Source: an uncultured Alphaproteobacteria bacterium (lineage in GTDB: Bacteria > Pseudomonadota > Alphaproteobacteria > Rhodobacterales > Rhodobacteraceae). Taken from it: a DNA stretch of 56,200 nt. Shown piece after piece: positions 40,384-49,896 of this stretch; the first letter of the stretch is position 1, and every line of letters begins with the position of its first letter. The DNA lies in contig CACAFI010000006.1 in the NCBI GenBank assembly GCA_902531755.1, positions 1 through 56,200 of the forward strand, written 5' to 3'. Made by a program: the position numbers and the translations under genes. The notes under the pieces were generated by a model. It ran no database searches. It had not been told where the DNA came from and was given only the letters and a program-made list of their open reading frames with translations.

Positions 40384-42552
40384 ATAGAAATTATATGGAT
40401 CAATGTCCACACTAAAGTATACATTATTTGGGACTAAGATATTTTTCAGCCAGTCGCGCACTTCAATCTGCGATATTTTTGTCATTTTATTCGACTTTAT
40501 AAGTAGCCTTACTCTAGTTTTATTTTTGATTCTTGAAATTGGTGCAACAGCAGGGCCAAAAATCTCAAAATCTTGTAAATTGAGTGAGTAAAATTGATTT
40601 TTCAGTTTAATACCGAAATCCATTAGGGTATTTTCATTTTTCCCTGATAATATCAGTGAAATTAATTTTCCATGAGGCGGAACGTTGGCCTCTATCCTTT
40701 GCTCCAACTCAGCGTTTAGAAATTTTTCTCCATGATCCTCCAGTAATGCTTGTAAAACAGGATGTCGAGGCATCCAGGTTTGAATTAATGCTTTCCCGTC
40801 AGAGGCATACCGGCCTGCTCTTCCTACAACCTGTTTGATTACCTGATAACTTTTTTCCATCACCCTATGATCCCCAGCATTTAGACCCATATCCGCATCA
40901 ATTACGGCAACAAGCTTCAAATGCGGGAAATTATACCCTTTAGATATCAATTGAGTGCCTATGATGATATCAATTTCTCCTGACTTTATTTTGTCCATAT
41001 CTTCAACATTTTTTTCTCCCTTCGAAAAACTATCTGAAGAAAAAATCTTTGACGAAGCATCGGGAAATAATTTGGAAATCTCATCTCTAATTCTTTCAAC
41101 CCCTGGACCAATAGGTATAAAGTTATCAGCCGATTTACATTTAACACACTCTGTTTTTTCTGGAGCTTTGTACCCGCATATATGGCAAAGGTAACAATTT
41201 TTTTTCTTATGATAAACAAGCTTTGTGCTACAGTTTTTACACTCTAAAGAGATCCTACATGCCGTGCAAAATACAATCGGCGCATAACCCCTTCTATTTA
41301 AAAAAATAAGAACTTGCTCTTTTTTTTCTAAACTAATCTTTATCTGATCAATCATTGGAACAGATATCCAGCTATTTTTTGGGGTTTCTTCAACGTTCAT
41401 ATCAATTAAAGTCACTCTCGGTTCATAAACTTCGCCAAAACGTTTAAGAAGATCAACTTTATGGTACTTGCCTAATCTACAATTATGCCACGTCTCGATA
41501 CTGGGAGTAGCAGAAGATAAAATGATTTGCGATTTCAAAGTTGAAGCTCTTAAAACCGCGAGATCTCTTGCATTATATATGGGCGCTTCCTCTTGCTTAT
41601 AGGAAGCATCATGTTCTTCGTCGACAATGATAAGGCTTAAATTTTTGAAGGGTAAAAATAGTGCTGATCTAGCTCCTACCACAAGCTTTATATGACCGTT
41701 TACCACATTCTTAAACACTCTTCTTCTTTCGTTTAAAGTTAGTTGTGAGTGCCATTCACCCGATAATGCTCCGTATCTTTTCATAATACGCTGCTGAAAA
41801 TCGACAGTTAAAGAAATTTCGGGCAACAAAATTAGAACTTGCTCTCCCTTTTCTATGCGCTCGCTTGCAAGATTCAAATAAACCTCGGTTTTACCAGAAC
41901 CTGTAACACCAAATAATAGCCATGTCCGAAACTCATTCTTCATATAACTTATTCTTAGTTGTGACACCGCTCTTCTTTGTTCACTATTTAATATTATCGG
42001 CTTATTAAATATTCTTTCTTGGGTGTATTTATTTTCGACAAATTTCGATAACACTCCTTTTTTTTCCAAGCTTTTTATGACTGAAAAGCTAATGCCTAGA
42101 TCTTTCTTTATTTTGTTGTATTGAGCAATGCTCTGAGGTTGCTCTTTGATATAGGTAACAAGTTCTTTTTGACGCGGAGTAATGTGGAAATGATCAGAGT
42201 TATTTAGCTTATAACTAATAGACACTTTTTGATCTTTATGAAAGTTTAGACTTTGGACAGCCATTTTTAGGAAGGATTGTATTGGGGATATTGTGTAGGC
42301 ATGTGCCCTTTTCAAAAAAGAAATAAATTCGGGCTCTAATTTTATATTGTTAATAGTTCCGATGATCTGCTTAAGTCGTCTATGATCAAATTTGGTGTCT
42401 CCAGCACTCCAAACAACGCCTATGACTACTTTCGAACCTAAGGGCACTTCAACCAAACTACCAATTTCAATGCTATCATCTAGGGTACTGTAGTCCAAAA
42501 CTGGAAGCTTTGGGTTTGTGAAAATTACACCAAACTGTTTTTCAAATGCCAT
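40381..42552 (-). CDS. priA: Primosomal protein N' (PriA helicase)
   Basis: PriA restarts stalled replication forks by binding branched DNA, unwinding it 3'-5' and loading the replicative helicase. The 723 residues show an N-terminal DNA-binding domain, Walker A GVTGSGKT at 215-222, DEEH box at 311-314, and zinc-binding cysteines at 429, 432, 438, 441, 456, 459, 469 and 472, all eight of the family, followed by VGRAGR and RLLIKSN-type helicase and C-terminal domains. Length is normal. It is divergent from tal-DUF484-xerC, the arrangement common in alphaproteobacteria. Confidence 0.97.
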   Translation of the reverse strand: MAFEKQFGVIFTNPKLPVLDYSTLDDSIEIGSLVEVPLGSKVVIGVVWSAGDTKFDHRRLKQIIGTINNIKLEPEFISFLKRAHAYTISPIQSFLKMAVQSLNFHKDQKVSISYKLNNSDHFHITPRQKELVTYIKEQPQSIAQYNKIKKDLGISFSVIKSLEKKGVLSKFVENKYTQERIFNKPIILNSEQRRAVSQLRISYMKNEFRTWLLFGVTGSGKTEVYLNLASERIEKGEQVLILLPEISLTVDFQQRIMKRYGALSGEWHSQLTLNERRRVFKNVVNGHIKLVVGARSALFLPFKNLSLIIVDEEHDASYKQEEAPIYNARDLAVLRASTLKSQIILSSATPSIETWHNCRLGKYHKVDLLKRFGEVYEPRVTLIDMNVEETPKNSWISVPMIDQIKISLEKKEQVLIFLNRRGYAPIVFCTACRISLECKNCSTKLVYHKKKNCYLCHICGYKAPEKTECVKCKSADNFIPIGPGVERIRDEISKLFPDASSKIFSSDSFSKGEKNVEDMDKIKSGEIDIIIGTQLISKGYNFPHLKLVAVIDADMGLNAGDHRVMEKSYQVIKQVVGRAGRYASDGKALIQTWMPRHPVLQALLEDHGEKFLNAELEQRIEANVPPHGKLISLILSGKNENTLMDFGIKLKNQFYSLNLQDFEIFGPAVAPISRIKNKTRVRLLIKSNKMTKISQIEVRDWLKNILVPNNVYFSVDIDPYNFY

Positions 42553-42581
42553 TTATCTGAGTTTACACTTTTTCTCTTCCT

Positions 42582-42610
42582 TTGAAATAAATCACCATAT
42601 ACACTAAAGT
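42582..42610 (+). promoter_or_regulatory. Candidate promoter of tal-DUF484-xerC
   Basis: TTGAAA at 42582-42587 and TAAAGT at 42605-42610 with a 17-base spacer, each four or five of six to the sigma-70 consensus, in the divergent priA/tal interval. The predicted start would leave a leader of about 25 bases holding GGAT before the tal ATG. Confidence 0.45.
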
Positions 42611-42642
42611 CCAGGTAAATATATTAATTCGGATAAAATTTC

Positions 42643-43296
42643 ATGCAGCTTTTTTTGGACGGTTCTGACATCGATAAGATACGTAAATTCAGTGATCTCG
42701 GTCTTATAGACGGGGTAACAACTAACCCATCAATCATATTGAAGTCAGGAAAAAACATGATCGAGATTATATCTGAATTGGCCGATATAGTTTCGGGATC
42801 CGTAAGTGCTGAAGTATCAGCACTTGACTCAGAAAAGATGGTAGAGGAAGGCGTAAAGCTTTCCAAGATAGCAGAGAATATTACTGTTAAACTGCCCATT
42901 ACTTGGGATGGGTTAGGGGCATGTAATACTTTATCCAAAAAAGGTATAAGCGTGAATATGACACTTTGTTTTTCCGCGTCTCAGGCTCTTTTAGCTGCAA
43001 AAGCCGGTGCCGATTATGTCAGCCCTTTTATTGGCCGTTTAGATGATTTAAATCTAGAGGGAGTGGATTTGATTTCGGATATAAAATTAATTTACTCAAA
43101 CTATAAATTTTCGACCAAAATTCTGGCAGCGTCTATACGAACTATCAATCATGTAAAACAATGTGCTCACTTAGGAGCAGATGTCGCAACAATTCCAATA
43201 GATATTTTTGAAAGGCTTGTAAAACATCCACTAACTGATTCAGGTTTGACCCAATTTACAGCTGACTGGGAAAAAACTGGTCAATCTATAATTTGA
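42643..43296 (+). CDS. tal: Transaldolase (short, FSA-like fold)
   Basis: A 217-residue Schiff-base aldolase of the small transaldolase/fructose-6-phosphate aldolase group (EC 2.2.1.2). Lys83 in NITVKLP is the Schiff-base residue; GVTTNPSIILKS and ISVNMTLCFSASQALLAAKAG are family motifs. Residues that, from recall, separate true transaldolase from FSA favour transaldolase: Glu57 in AEVSA (Gln in FSA) and Phe129 in VSPFIGRLDD (Tyr in FSA). It works in the non-oxidative pentose phosphate pathway and so supplies ribose phosphate for Prs. ATG with GGAT upstream, followed after 7 bases by DUF484. Confidence 0.92.
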   Translation: MQLFLDGSDIDKIRKFSDLGLIDGVTTNPSIILKSGKNMIEIISELADIVSGSVSAEVSALDSEKMVEEGVKLSKIAENITVKLPITWDGLGACNTLSKKGISVNMTLCFSASQALLAAKAGADYVSPFIGRLDDLNLEGVDLISDIKLIYSNYKFSTKILAASIRTINHVKQCAHLGADVATIPIDIFERLVKHPLTDSGLTQFTADWEKTGQSII

Positions 43297-43303
43297 AAAA
43301 TAT

Positions 43304-44002
43304 ATGAATAAAATCGAATTAGTTTCTGAAGAACGACAAAAAATATTAGAAAATCCAGACTTAATTTTACTGGACAAGGAATTATTGCTTGCACTTTTAA
43401 AGAACTCAGATTTTCCTGACGAAGAAAATCTGGTAGATATACGAAATGTTTTTCTAAAAAAACTTGGAGAGAAAGTAGAAAAGTTAAAAAATACCAATAG
43501 TCAAATAATTCAACATGCTTACGAAAATCAATTAGGAATAAGTAAAATACATAAATGTTGCTTGGAGACTATTGAAACAAAGGATATAAACGCCTTTTTT
43601 AAATTTTTATATTTAAAGGCCGCAGAAATATTACGGGTAGATTTTATAAAAATAGTTTTAAGTGATAATACATTCTCTAATACCAACATTGAAAACTGTA
43701 TCTTCAAATCTGATGAAGAAATCACTATATTTGCTAGGAAAGTTGGAATAACGAAAGGAAAAACCGTTCGTCTAAAAAGTGTAATCAACGATACAAAAAG
43801 CGAAGATGAAAGAATAATAACCAGACAAGAGAGCACAAAATCTGAAGCAATTATTTCCCTCTTAGTTAATAACAATGTAGAGGGTCTTGTTTTTTTTGAA
43901 TCAGCTGAAAAATCTACATTTTCAGTTGATCAGTCAACAGACTATCTAGAGTTTTTTGCTCAGGTAATATCCAAGCACTTGCAAAGTTTATTAAACAGAT
44001 GA
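43304..44002 (+). CDS. DUF484 (GAF-like) family protein
   Basis: A 232-residue cytoplasmic protein of the DUF484 family, a GAF-like domain with an N-terminal helical part. Visible: an N-terminal LLDKELLLALLKNSDFP, a coiled stretch KKLGEKVEKLKNTNSQI, and a C-terminal GAF-like part with RQESTKSEAIISLLVNNNVE. The family is nearly always found just before xerC, as here, and may help XerC, but no biochemical role is proven. Its TGA overlaps the xerC ATG (ATGA), and it follows tal by 7 bases. Confidence 0.88.
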   Translation: MNKIELVSEERQKILENPDLILLDKELLLALLKNSDFPDEENLVDIRNVFLKKLGEKVEKLKNTNSQIIQHAYENQLGISKIHKCCLETIETKDINAFFKFLYLKAAEILRVDFIKIVLSDNTFSNTNIENCIFKSDEEITIFARKVGITKGKTVRLKSVINDTKSEDERIITRQESTKSEAIISLLVNNNVEGLVFFESAEKSTFSVDQSTDYLEFFAQVISKHLQSLLNR

Positions 44003-44916
44003 AGATAGAGCTAAATGTCTTAATAAAAGAGTGGGCATCATATAACATAAATTTGAGAAACCTTTCTGACAACACAGTTAAAGCATATTCACTGGACTTA
44101 AAGGATTTTCTTTATTTTTCATTTCAAGATTCCAAAACTGTTTTAAAATCTGATCTATCAAATATAAGCTCCCATACAATTAGGTTATGGATTTTAAGTC
44201 TTCGAAATAGGTCCGTAAAAGCTTCATCACTTTCTAGAAAAATATCTAGCTTGAAAAACTTTTTCCACTGGCTGGAGAACTCCCATAATATTTTCAACTC
44301 AGCTATTTCAAAATTAGACTCACCTAAAAAGGATAAAAAACTTCCAAGGCCAATAACGATTATTGAAATCAAAAGACTATTTAACGCCTTTGAAAACAAA
44401 AAAGAAAAGCAGTGGATAATATCCAGAAACCAAGCCATTTTTCTTTTATTATATACTTGTGGTCTGAGGATTTCAGAAGCAATAGATTTAAAAACTAATG
44501 CACTGCCTTTCAATACAAGTATCTTGGTTAAAGGCAAAGGAAAAAAAGAACGGATGGTGCCGATACTTAATATTACTAACCAAGCAATTGAAAACTACAA
44601 AAAAAAATGTCCTTACCCTATTTCTAGTAGCGAATATGTTTTTCTAAGCATTAGAGGAAAAAGAATGTCGCCTAGATCTTTTCAGAAGGCTCTGGAAAGG
44701 GCGAGAAATTCGATTGGTCTTCCTTCATCCACCACACCACACTCCTTAAGACACTCCTATGCTACTCACTTATTGAATGCTGGTACTGACTTGCGAAGCA
44801 TCCAAAAGCTTCTTGGTCACTCTGCATTGAGTAGCACACAAATATATACTCAGGTAGAACAAAAGAGGTTACTACAAGTTTATAAATCAACTCATCCAAG
44901 AGAAAGAGCAAATTAA
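43999..44916 (+). CDS. xerC: Tyrosine recombinase XerC
   Basis: XerC with XerD resolves chromosome dimers at dif during division. The 305 residues have an N-terminal SAM-like DNA-binding domain (1-105) and the catalytic domain with Arg157 (CGLRISEA), Lys180 (VKGKGKKE), His248 and Arg251 (PHSLRHSYATHLL), His274 (LLGHSAL) and nucleophile Tyr283 (QIYTQV), all in place. It is a chromosomal housekeeping gene because of the priA-tal-DUF484-xerC context and not a phage or integron integrase. No dif-like site was recognised nearby. The ATG overlaps the DUF484 stop. It ends 4 bases from convergent ileS. Confidence 0.95.
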   Translation: MKIELNVLIKEWASYNINLRNLSDNTVKAYSLDLKDFLYFSFQDSKTVLKSDLSNISSHTIRLWILSLRNRSVKASSLSRKISSLKNFFHWLENSHNIFNSAISKLDSPKKDKKLPRPITIIEIKRLFNAFENKKEKQWIISRNQAIFLLLYTCGLRISEAIDLKTNALPFNTSILVKGKGKKERMVPILNITNQAIENYKKKCPYPISSSEYVFLSIRGKRMSPRSFQKALERARNSIGLPSSTTPHSLRHSYATHLLNAGTDLRSIQKLLGHSALSSTQIYTQVEQKRLLQVYKSTHPRERAN

Positions 44917-44920
44917 TGAG

Positions 44921-47827
44921 TCATATAAACTTTTTATTAACCGCTTGCTGACAACGGTCGCACAAGTCACTCTCGTTCTTATCAAGGGGCAAGTTAAGTG
45001 TCCAGCATCGTTGGCACTTTTTCCCTTCGGCAGTTTTACAAACTACTCCAACATCAGGAACATCATCAAGCATAAAGCAGTAATCAGCAATACTAGTTGT
45101 GGTTAATTCAACTTTTATACCCGATGTTATACATACTTCACTCATATCCACTGACTTTATTATTTCAAAAAGCTCTTTGTCTTTGATATAGATGACAGGA
45201 GAAGCTTCTAAACTTGAGCCCATTAACTTGTCTTGTCTTAGCACTTCTATAGCCCCAGTTACAACACGTCTGACGTTTCTAATTTTATCCCAATGCTTTA
45301 CATGTTTAGGATTAAGCCAGTCTTTCTCGTTACTAGGAATATCCAGTAAGTGTACCGAATTATCTGCTTCAGGAAATCTCTCTAAATATACTTCTTCCAT
45401 TGTAAATGGTAAAATTGGAGAGAACCATGTTGTCAATCTGAAAAACAATATATTAAGAACTTTGAGAGTCGCTCTTCTTTTTAAACTATTCTCTGGATCA
45501 CAATATAAAACATCCTTTCTAATGTCGAAATAGAATGATGAAAGATCTTGGGTGCAGAATTGGAAATAAGTTTGAAACACCGATTGAAAAGAATAATTTT
45601 GGTAAGAGGCTCTTATTTTTTTATCGACTTCACAGACTCTATGAAGAATATACTTTTCAATATCAGGAAGTTCATTATATGCAATATCTTCTTCATCAGA
45701 ATATTTACCTAAATTACCCAGTAAAAACCTTACCGTGTTCCTTAGTTTTCGATAACTATCAGTCACACCTTTAAGAATTTCATCTCCTATCCTTAAGTCT
45801 ACCGTGTAGTCACTTTGGGCAACCCATAATCTAAGTATATCTGCTCCAAACTGCTTTATTACCTGTTGAGGACTCACTGTATTGCCAAGTGACTTCGACA
45901 TCTTGAAACCCTTCTCATCAAGAATGAATCCATGAGTTAAAACTCCTAGGTATGGGGCTCGGCCCTGTGTTCCACACGATTGCAGGAGAGAAGAATGAAA
46001 AAAACCTCGATGCTGATCTGTACCCTCAAGATATAGGTCAGCGGGCCACTTCCCATCTGATCTATCTCGGAGAACGTAGGCATGGGTCGATCCTGAGTCA
46101 AACCAGACATCTAAAATATCCATTACTTGTTCATACTCATCGGGAGGATGAAATCCTTCTAAAAATCGTTCCTTTGCGCCTTTTTGGAACCATGCATCTG
46201 CACCTTCTTTTTTAAGTATGTGGACCAGTCTTTCATTTAGTTTTTTATCCTTGAGAATAAAATCCTCATGGTCAGGGCTCAATCCCTTTTTTATAAAACA
46301 GGTTAGTGGAACACCCCATGCTCTTTGTCTAGATAAAACCCAATCCGGCCTTGTCGATACCATGCTGTGAAGGCGATTCCTACCACTTTTGGGGATCCAT
46401 TCTACCAAATTATCTATCGAATGAAGTGCTCTTTCTCGTATTGTTGCACCAAATTCATCTTCACCATCTTTGAGAACCTTATCTATATTTACGAACCATT
46501 GAGGAGTGTTTCTGAAAATAACTGGGGCTCTAGATCGCCAGCTATGGGGATATGAGTGTTCCAAAATACCTCTAGCAATCAGTTTTTTTGCTTCTATTAA
46601 TTTTTGAATTACTGCCTTATTTCCTTCTCCTTCTTTTCCCTTTTTGTTGAATATTTGCAGACCCTTAAAAAATGGGACAGTGGTTGCAAAGCTACTATCA
46701 TCTTCAATATTATTTGTCATACGAGACAACCATCCGCGCTTAAGGAAAACTTCAAAGTCTTCAGCCCCATGACTTGGGGCTATATGTACAAAACCAGTCC
46801 CAACTTCGTCTGTAACGTGATCTGCTTCGACTAAAGGAACGGTGTAATTCCAAAAGTTTTCAGCATATTCAAGCTTTGAAAATGGATGGCTTAAAATTGT
46901 ATTGTCTAGATCTTTGGAGCACAATTTTCGTATTTTTTTATACTTTGTAGCTCTAGATTTTATCATTGTCTCTTCTGCAAGCTTATCAGCAAGTATTATA
47001 GTGTCTTTTGGCTTAGCCCAGCTTTCATCTTCAACTTCCTCTATCTCATAAAGCCCGTATTTTATTGATTTGTTGAAAGCTACTGCTTTATTTGAAGGTA
47101 TGGTCCAGGGTGTCGTGGTCCATATTATTACATCGGAACCCTGTAAATCACCTGAGACTACACTGAACCTAACCCAGATAGTCGTGCTCCGGTGATCTCT
47201 ATACTCAATCTCCGCCTCGGCAAGGGCCGTTTTCTCAACTGGAGACCACATGACTGGTTTGGATCCCCTGTAAACAACCCCCTTCATAACCAATTTTATA
47301 AACTCTTCAGAGATTACCGCTTCACTAGTATAGTCCATAGTTGAGTATGGATTATCCCAATCACCCGTTACTCCTAATCTTTTAAATTCTTCTTTTTGAA
47401 CTTCTATCCAATGACTTGCAAAATCTCTACAGTCTTCACGAAGCTTATTTATAGGTACGGCTTCTTTCGACTTACCTTTTTCTCTATATTTCTCTTCGAT
47501 TTTCCATTCAATGGGCAATCCATGACAATCCCACCCAGGAACGTAAATGCTGTTATTTCCCAAGACTTGTTGACTCCTTACTACAAAATCTTTCAGAATT
47601 TTATTCAACGCATGCCCGATATGTAGGTTGCCATTTGCATAGGGGGGACCGTCATGAAGAACAAAATCTTTCCTATTGCTTGAGTCGCTTCTTAGTTTTT
47701 TGTAAATATTTAATTTTTCCCAACGGCCTAGCCATTCTTTCTCCCTTTCAGGTAGATTGGCTCTCATTGGAAAATTTGTATTCGGTAAGAATAAGGTTTC
47801 TTTATAATCTTTATCGTTTGATGACAT
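44921..47827 (-). CDS. ileS: Isoleucyl-tRNA synthetase
   Basis: Class I synthetase (EC 6.1.1.5). The 968 residues carry HIGH at 69-72 (GNLHIGHALNKIL), KMSKS at 642-646, the CP1 editing domain (about 190-400, with WTTTPWTIPSN), and a C-terminal zinc finger with Cys938, Cys941, Cys956 and Cys959. This is the bacterial, zinc-containing (mupirocin-sensitive) type. It is monocistronic, convergent with xerC and divergent from truA. No ribosome site precedes the ATG and no T-box leader is expected or seen. Secure. Confidence 0.98.
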   Translation of the reverse strand: MSSNDKDYKETLFLPNTNFPMRANLPEREKEWLGRWEKLNIYKKLRSDSSNRKDFVLHDGPPYANGNLHIGHALNKILKDFVVRSQQVLGNNSIYVPGWDCHGLPIEWKIEEKYREKGKSKEAVPINKLREDCRDFASHWIEVQKEEFKRLGVTGDWDNPYSTMDYTSEAVISEEFIKLVMKGVVYRGSKPVMWSPVEKTALAEAEIEYRDHRSTTIWVRFSVVSGDLQGSDVIIWTTTPWTIPSNKAVAFNKSIKYGLYEIEEVEDESWAKPKDTIILADKLAEETMIKSRATKYKKIRKLCSKDLDNTILSHPFSKLEYAENFWNYTVPLVEADHVTDEVGTGFVHIAPSHGAEDFEVFLKRGWLSRMTNNIEDDSSFATTVPFFKGLQIFNKKGKEGEGNKAVIQKLIEAKKLIARGILEHSYPHSWRSRAPVIFRNTPQWFVNIDKVLKDGEDEFGATIRERALHSIDNLVEWIPKSGRNRLHSMVSTRPDWVLSRQRAWGVPLTCFIKKGLSPDHEDFILKDKKLNERLVHILKKEGADAWFQKGAKERFLEGFHPPDEYEQVMDILDVWFDSGSTHAYVLRDRSDGKWPADLYLEGTDQHRGFFHSSLLQSCGTQGRAPYLGVLTHGFILDEKGFKMSKSLGNTVSPQQVIKQFGADILRLWVAQSDYTVDLRIGDEILKGVTDSYRKLRNTVRFLLGNLGKYSDEEDIAYNELPDIEKYILHRVCEVDKKIRASYQNYSFQSVFQTYFQFCTQDLSSFYFDIRKDVLYCDPENSLKRRATLKVLNILFFRLTTWFSPILPFTMEEVYLERFPEADNSVHLLDIPSNEKDWLNPKHVKHWDKIRNVRRVVTGAIEVLRQDKLMGSSLEASPVIYIKDKELFEIIKSVDMSEVCITSGIKVELTTTSIADYCFMLDDVPDVGVVCKTAEGKKCQRCWTLNLPLDKNESDLCDRCQQAVNKKFI

Positions 47828-47926
47828 GCTATTATTAAACTTTTTATAGTTATTTAGTGGAAAAATAGTTTATATACAATTAAATATTTTTCTCGGAAAT
47901 TTCGTTTTTCGTCAATAGGACAGTTT

Positions 47927-47932
47927 TATAAA
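47927..47932 (+). promoter_or_regulatory. Candidate minus-10 (TATAAA) just upstream of truA ATG
   Basis: TATAAA ends 8 bases before the truA ATG at 47941, there is no ribosome binding site between them, and the minus-35 region is weak. The start of transcription would fall at or next to the ATG, suggesting a leaderless mRNA. Weak evidence: AT-rich sequence can give such a match by chance. Confidence 0.3.
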
Positions 47933-47940
47933 CTAATTAT

Positions 47941-48690
47941 ATGTATAGGTATGCTCTAACTATAGAATACGATGGTTCACCATTTCATGGCTGGCAGGTG
48001 CAAAACAATATAACCACAGTACAAGGAGTAATATTTGAGGCAATAAAAAACCTCGATAAAAATTGTGAAAATTTTGTTGGGGCGGGAAGAACGGATGCAG
48101 GCGTACATGCTATCGGCCAGGTTGCACACATTGACTTAGAAACTAAACGCGATTGTGAGACTGTACAAAAGGCCATAAATTATTATCTTAACAGTTATCC
48201 GATTTCGATATTAAGTGCTAAGTATGTTAGTAAAGAATTTCATGCACGCTTTTCTGCGTTAAAGCGACATTATACATATAAGATTTTTTTCAGAAAAACA
48301 GATTTAACTTTTGAGAGAAACCAATATTGGCATGTGAGACATAGCTTAAATATTGCAAATATGGAGTTTGCCGCAAATTACCTTATTGGCGAGCATGATT
48401 TTTCAACTTTTCGATCCTCAATTTGTCAAGCATCTAGTCCTATAAAAACAATAGATACAATTAATATCCATTCCAAAGAAATGAGAGACGGAGTTGTTTA
48501 TCAATTAGATTTTTCAGCAAGATCCTTCCTGCATCATCAGGTTAGAAGCATTGTAGGTTGTTTAGAAAAAGTTGGCTGTGGAAAGTGGAAACCCAAAAAG
48601 ATACAGGAAATACTATTGTCTAAAGAGCGAAGTCATTGTGCTGCTTTGGCTCCGTCGCGCGGACTGTACCTAACTGAAATCGAGTATTAA
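47941..48690 (+). CDS. truA: tRNA pseudouridine synthase A (positions 38-40)
   Basis: TruA (EC 5.4.99.12) makes pseudouridine at positions 38-40 of the tRNA anticodon stem. The 249 residues show LTIEYDGSPFHGWQ near the N-terminus, the catalytic Asp in GAGRTDAGVHAIGQVAH, the YTYKIFFRK strand, and the C-terminal SFLHHQVRSIVGCLEKVG. No ribosome site is visible before the ATG and a TATAAA lies close upstream, so the mRNA may be leaderless. It ends 3 bases from convergent ychF. Confidence 0.96.
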   Translation: MYRYALTIEYDGSPFHGWQVQNNITTVQGVIFEAIKNLDKNCENFVGAGRTDAGVHAIGQVAHIDLETKRDCETVQKAINYYLNSYPISILSAKYVSKEFHARFSALKRHYTYKIFFRKTDLTFERNQYWHVRHSLNIANMEFAANYLIGEHDFSTFRSSICQASSPIKTIDTINIHSKEMRDGVVYQLDFSARSFLHHQVRSIVGCLEKVGCGKWKPKKIQEILLSKERSHCAALAPSRGLYLTEIEY

Positions 48691-48693
48691 ACC

Positions 48694-49791
48694 TTATGAA
48701 CTGAATAGAAAATTCATAATATCACCATCTTTAACTGAATAGTCTTTTCCTTCACTTCTTACCTTTCCTAATTCTTTTGCTTTCAACCAACCGCCAGCTA
48801 ATAAGAAATCGGTATAACTTACCGTTTCCGCTCTTATAAAACCTTTTTTAAAGTCCGTATGTATCTTAGCAGCAGCATCCGGAGCAAAAATAGAATCAGG
48901 AATTGTCCATGCTCTAGTCTCCTTTGGGCCAGAAGTAAAAAATGTACATAATCCCAAAAGACCGTATCCGGTCTGTATTAGTTTTTCCAGTCCAGTGGAA
49001 TTCATTCCCATTTCAAACAAAAACTCTTTTAGCTCTTTTTCATCAGATATTTCGCTAAGCTCTTGCTCAATAGAAATCGAAATATTTAGAGTTGGTGCCT
49101 CCAAGGTTTTTGCTAAAGCCTCTACTTTTTCCGAGTATACATTCCCTCCCTTTATACTATTTTCATCAACATTACAGATAAACAATATAGGTTTCGAGGT
49201 TAAGAATTGAGATGAATTTAACATATTTAATTCTTCTTCGAAAAAAGTTCCTTGTCTTATCGGTATTCCACTTTCTAAGAGTTCTAAAACTTTCTCTAGA
49301 AATGTGAGGCTCAGAATTTCATCATTTTTCTTCCCGCTTCTTTTTTTAAAGTTTTCTATTCGCCTTGTTACGCTTTCCAAATCTGCTAATAAAAGCTCAG
49401 TATTAATAATATCTATATCAGCTTCTGGATCTATTTTATTGTTTACATGTGTTACATTTTCGTCCTCAAAACATCTTGTCACGTGTGCCAAAGCATCACA
49501 TTCTCTTATATTTGCCAAAAACTTATTTCCCAAACCCTCACCTTTTGAAGCCCCCTTCACCAAACCGGCAATATCTATAAACGTCATTTTTGTTGGTATT
49601 GTTTCTTTAGACGCAGAAATTTTTGAAAGCGCTAAAAGCCTTTTGTCTGGAACCATAACCTCACCAATATTTGGGTCTATTGTACAGAATGGGAAATTTG
49701 CTGCTTGTGCACCTTTTGATTTCGTTAGAGCATTAAATAAGGTTGACTTTCCCACGTTAGGAAGACCAATTATTCCTGTCTTAAAACCCAT
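48694..49791 (-). CDS. ychF: YchF/OLA1-type ribosome-binding ATPase
   Basis: YchF is a universally conserved Obg-related P-loop protein that prefers ATP and binds 50S/70S ribosomes; involved in stress response. The 365 residues hold G1 GLPNVGKSTLFNAL, the acidic TFIDIAGLVKGASKGEGLGN, CNVDENSIKGG, a coiled-coil insert, and the C-terminal TGS domain with FFTSGPKETRAW, IPDSIFAPDAAAKIHTDF and GKDYSVKDGDIMNFLF. It is usually next to pth and rplY; here those genes lie just beyond trpA but on the other strand. ATG start; ends 3 bases from truA. Confidence 0.97.
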   Translation of the reverse strand: MGFKTGIIGLPNVGKSTLFNALTKSKGAQAANFPFCTIDPNIGEVMVPDKRLLALSKISASKETIPTKMTFIDIAGLVKGASKGEGLGNKFLANIRECDALAHVTRCFEDENVTHVNNKIDPEADIDIINTELLLADLESVTRRIENFKKRSGKKNDEILSLTFLEKVLELLESGIPIRQGTFFEEELNMLNSSQFLTSKPILFICNVDENSIKGGNVYSEKVEALAKTLEAPTLNISISIEQELSEISDEKELKEFLFEMGMNSTGLEKLIQTGYGLLGLCTFFTSGPKETRAWTIPDSIFAPDAAAKIHTDFKKGFIRAETVSYTDFLLAGGWLKAKELGKVRSEGKDYSVKDGDIMNFLFSS

Positions 49792-49896
49792 TTTATTTAT
49801 TCCCTTATACAGTTAATTAATATAAAAAAAACTTAACTAATTTTATTTTGTAGTCTAAAAAGAACAGGGTTTGTGAATAATTTAAATGAAGTAATA

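Noticed and set aside
42643..43296. Fructose-6-phosphate aldolase (fsa) in place of transaldolase
   Set aside because: Glu57 and Phe129 fit transaldolase; FSA has Gln and Tyr at those places according to what I recall of the family.
43999..44916. Tyrosine recombinase as a sign of an integrated mobile element
   Set aside because: Context tal-DUF484-xerC opposite priA is the standard chromosomal xerC locus; no att repeats, tRNA or foreign genes nearby.
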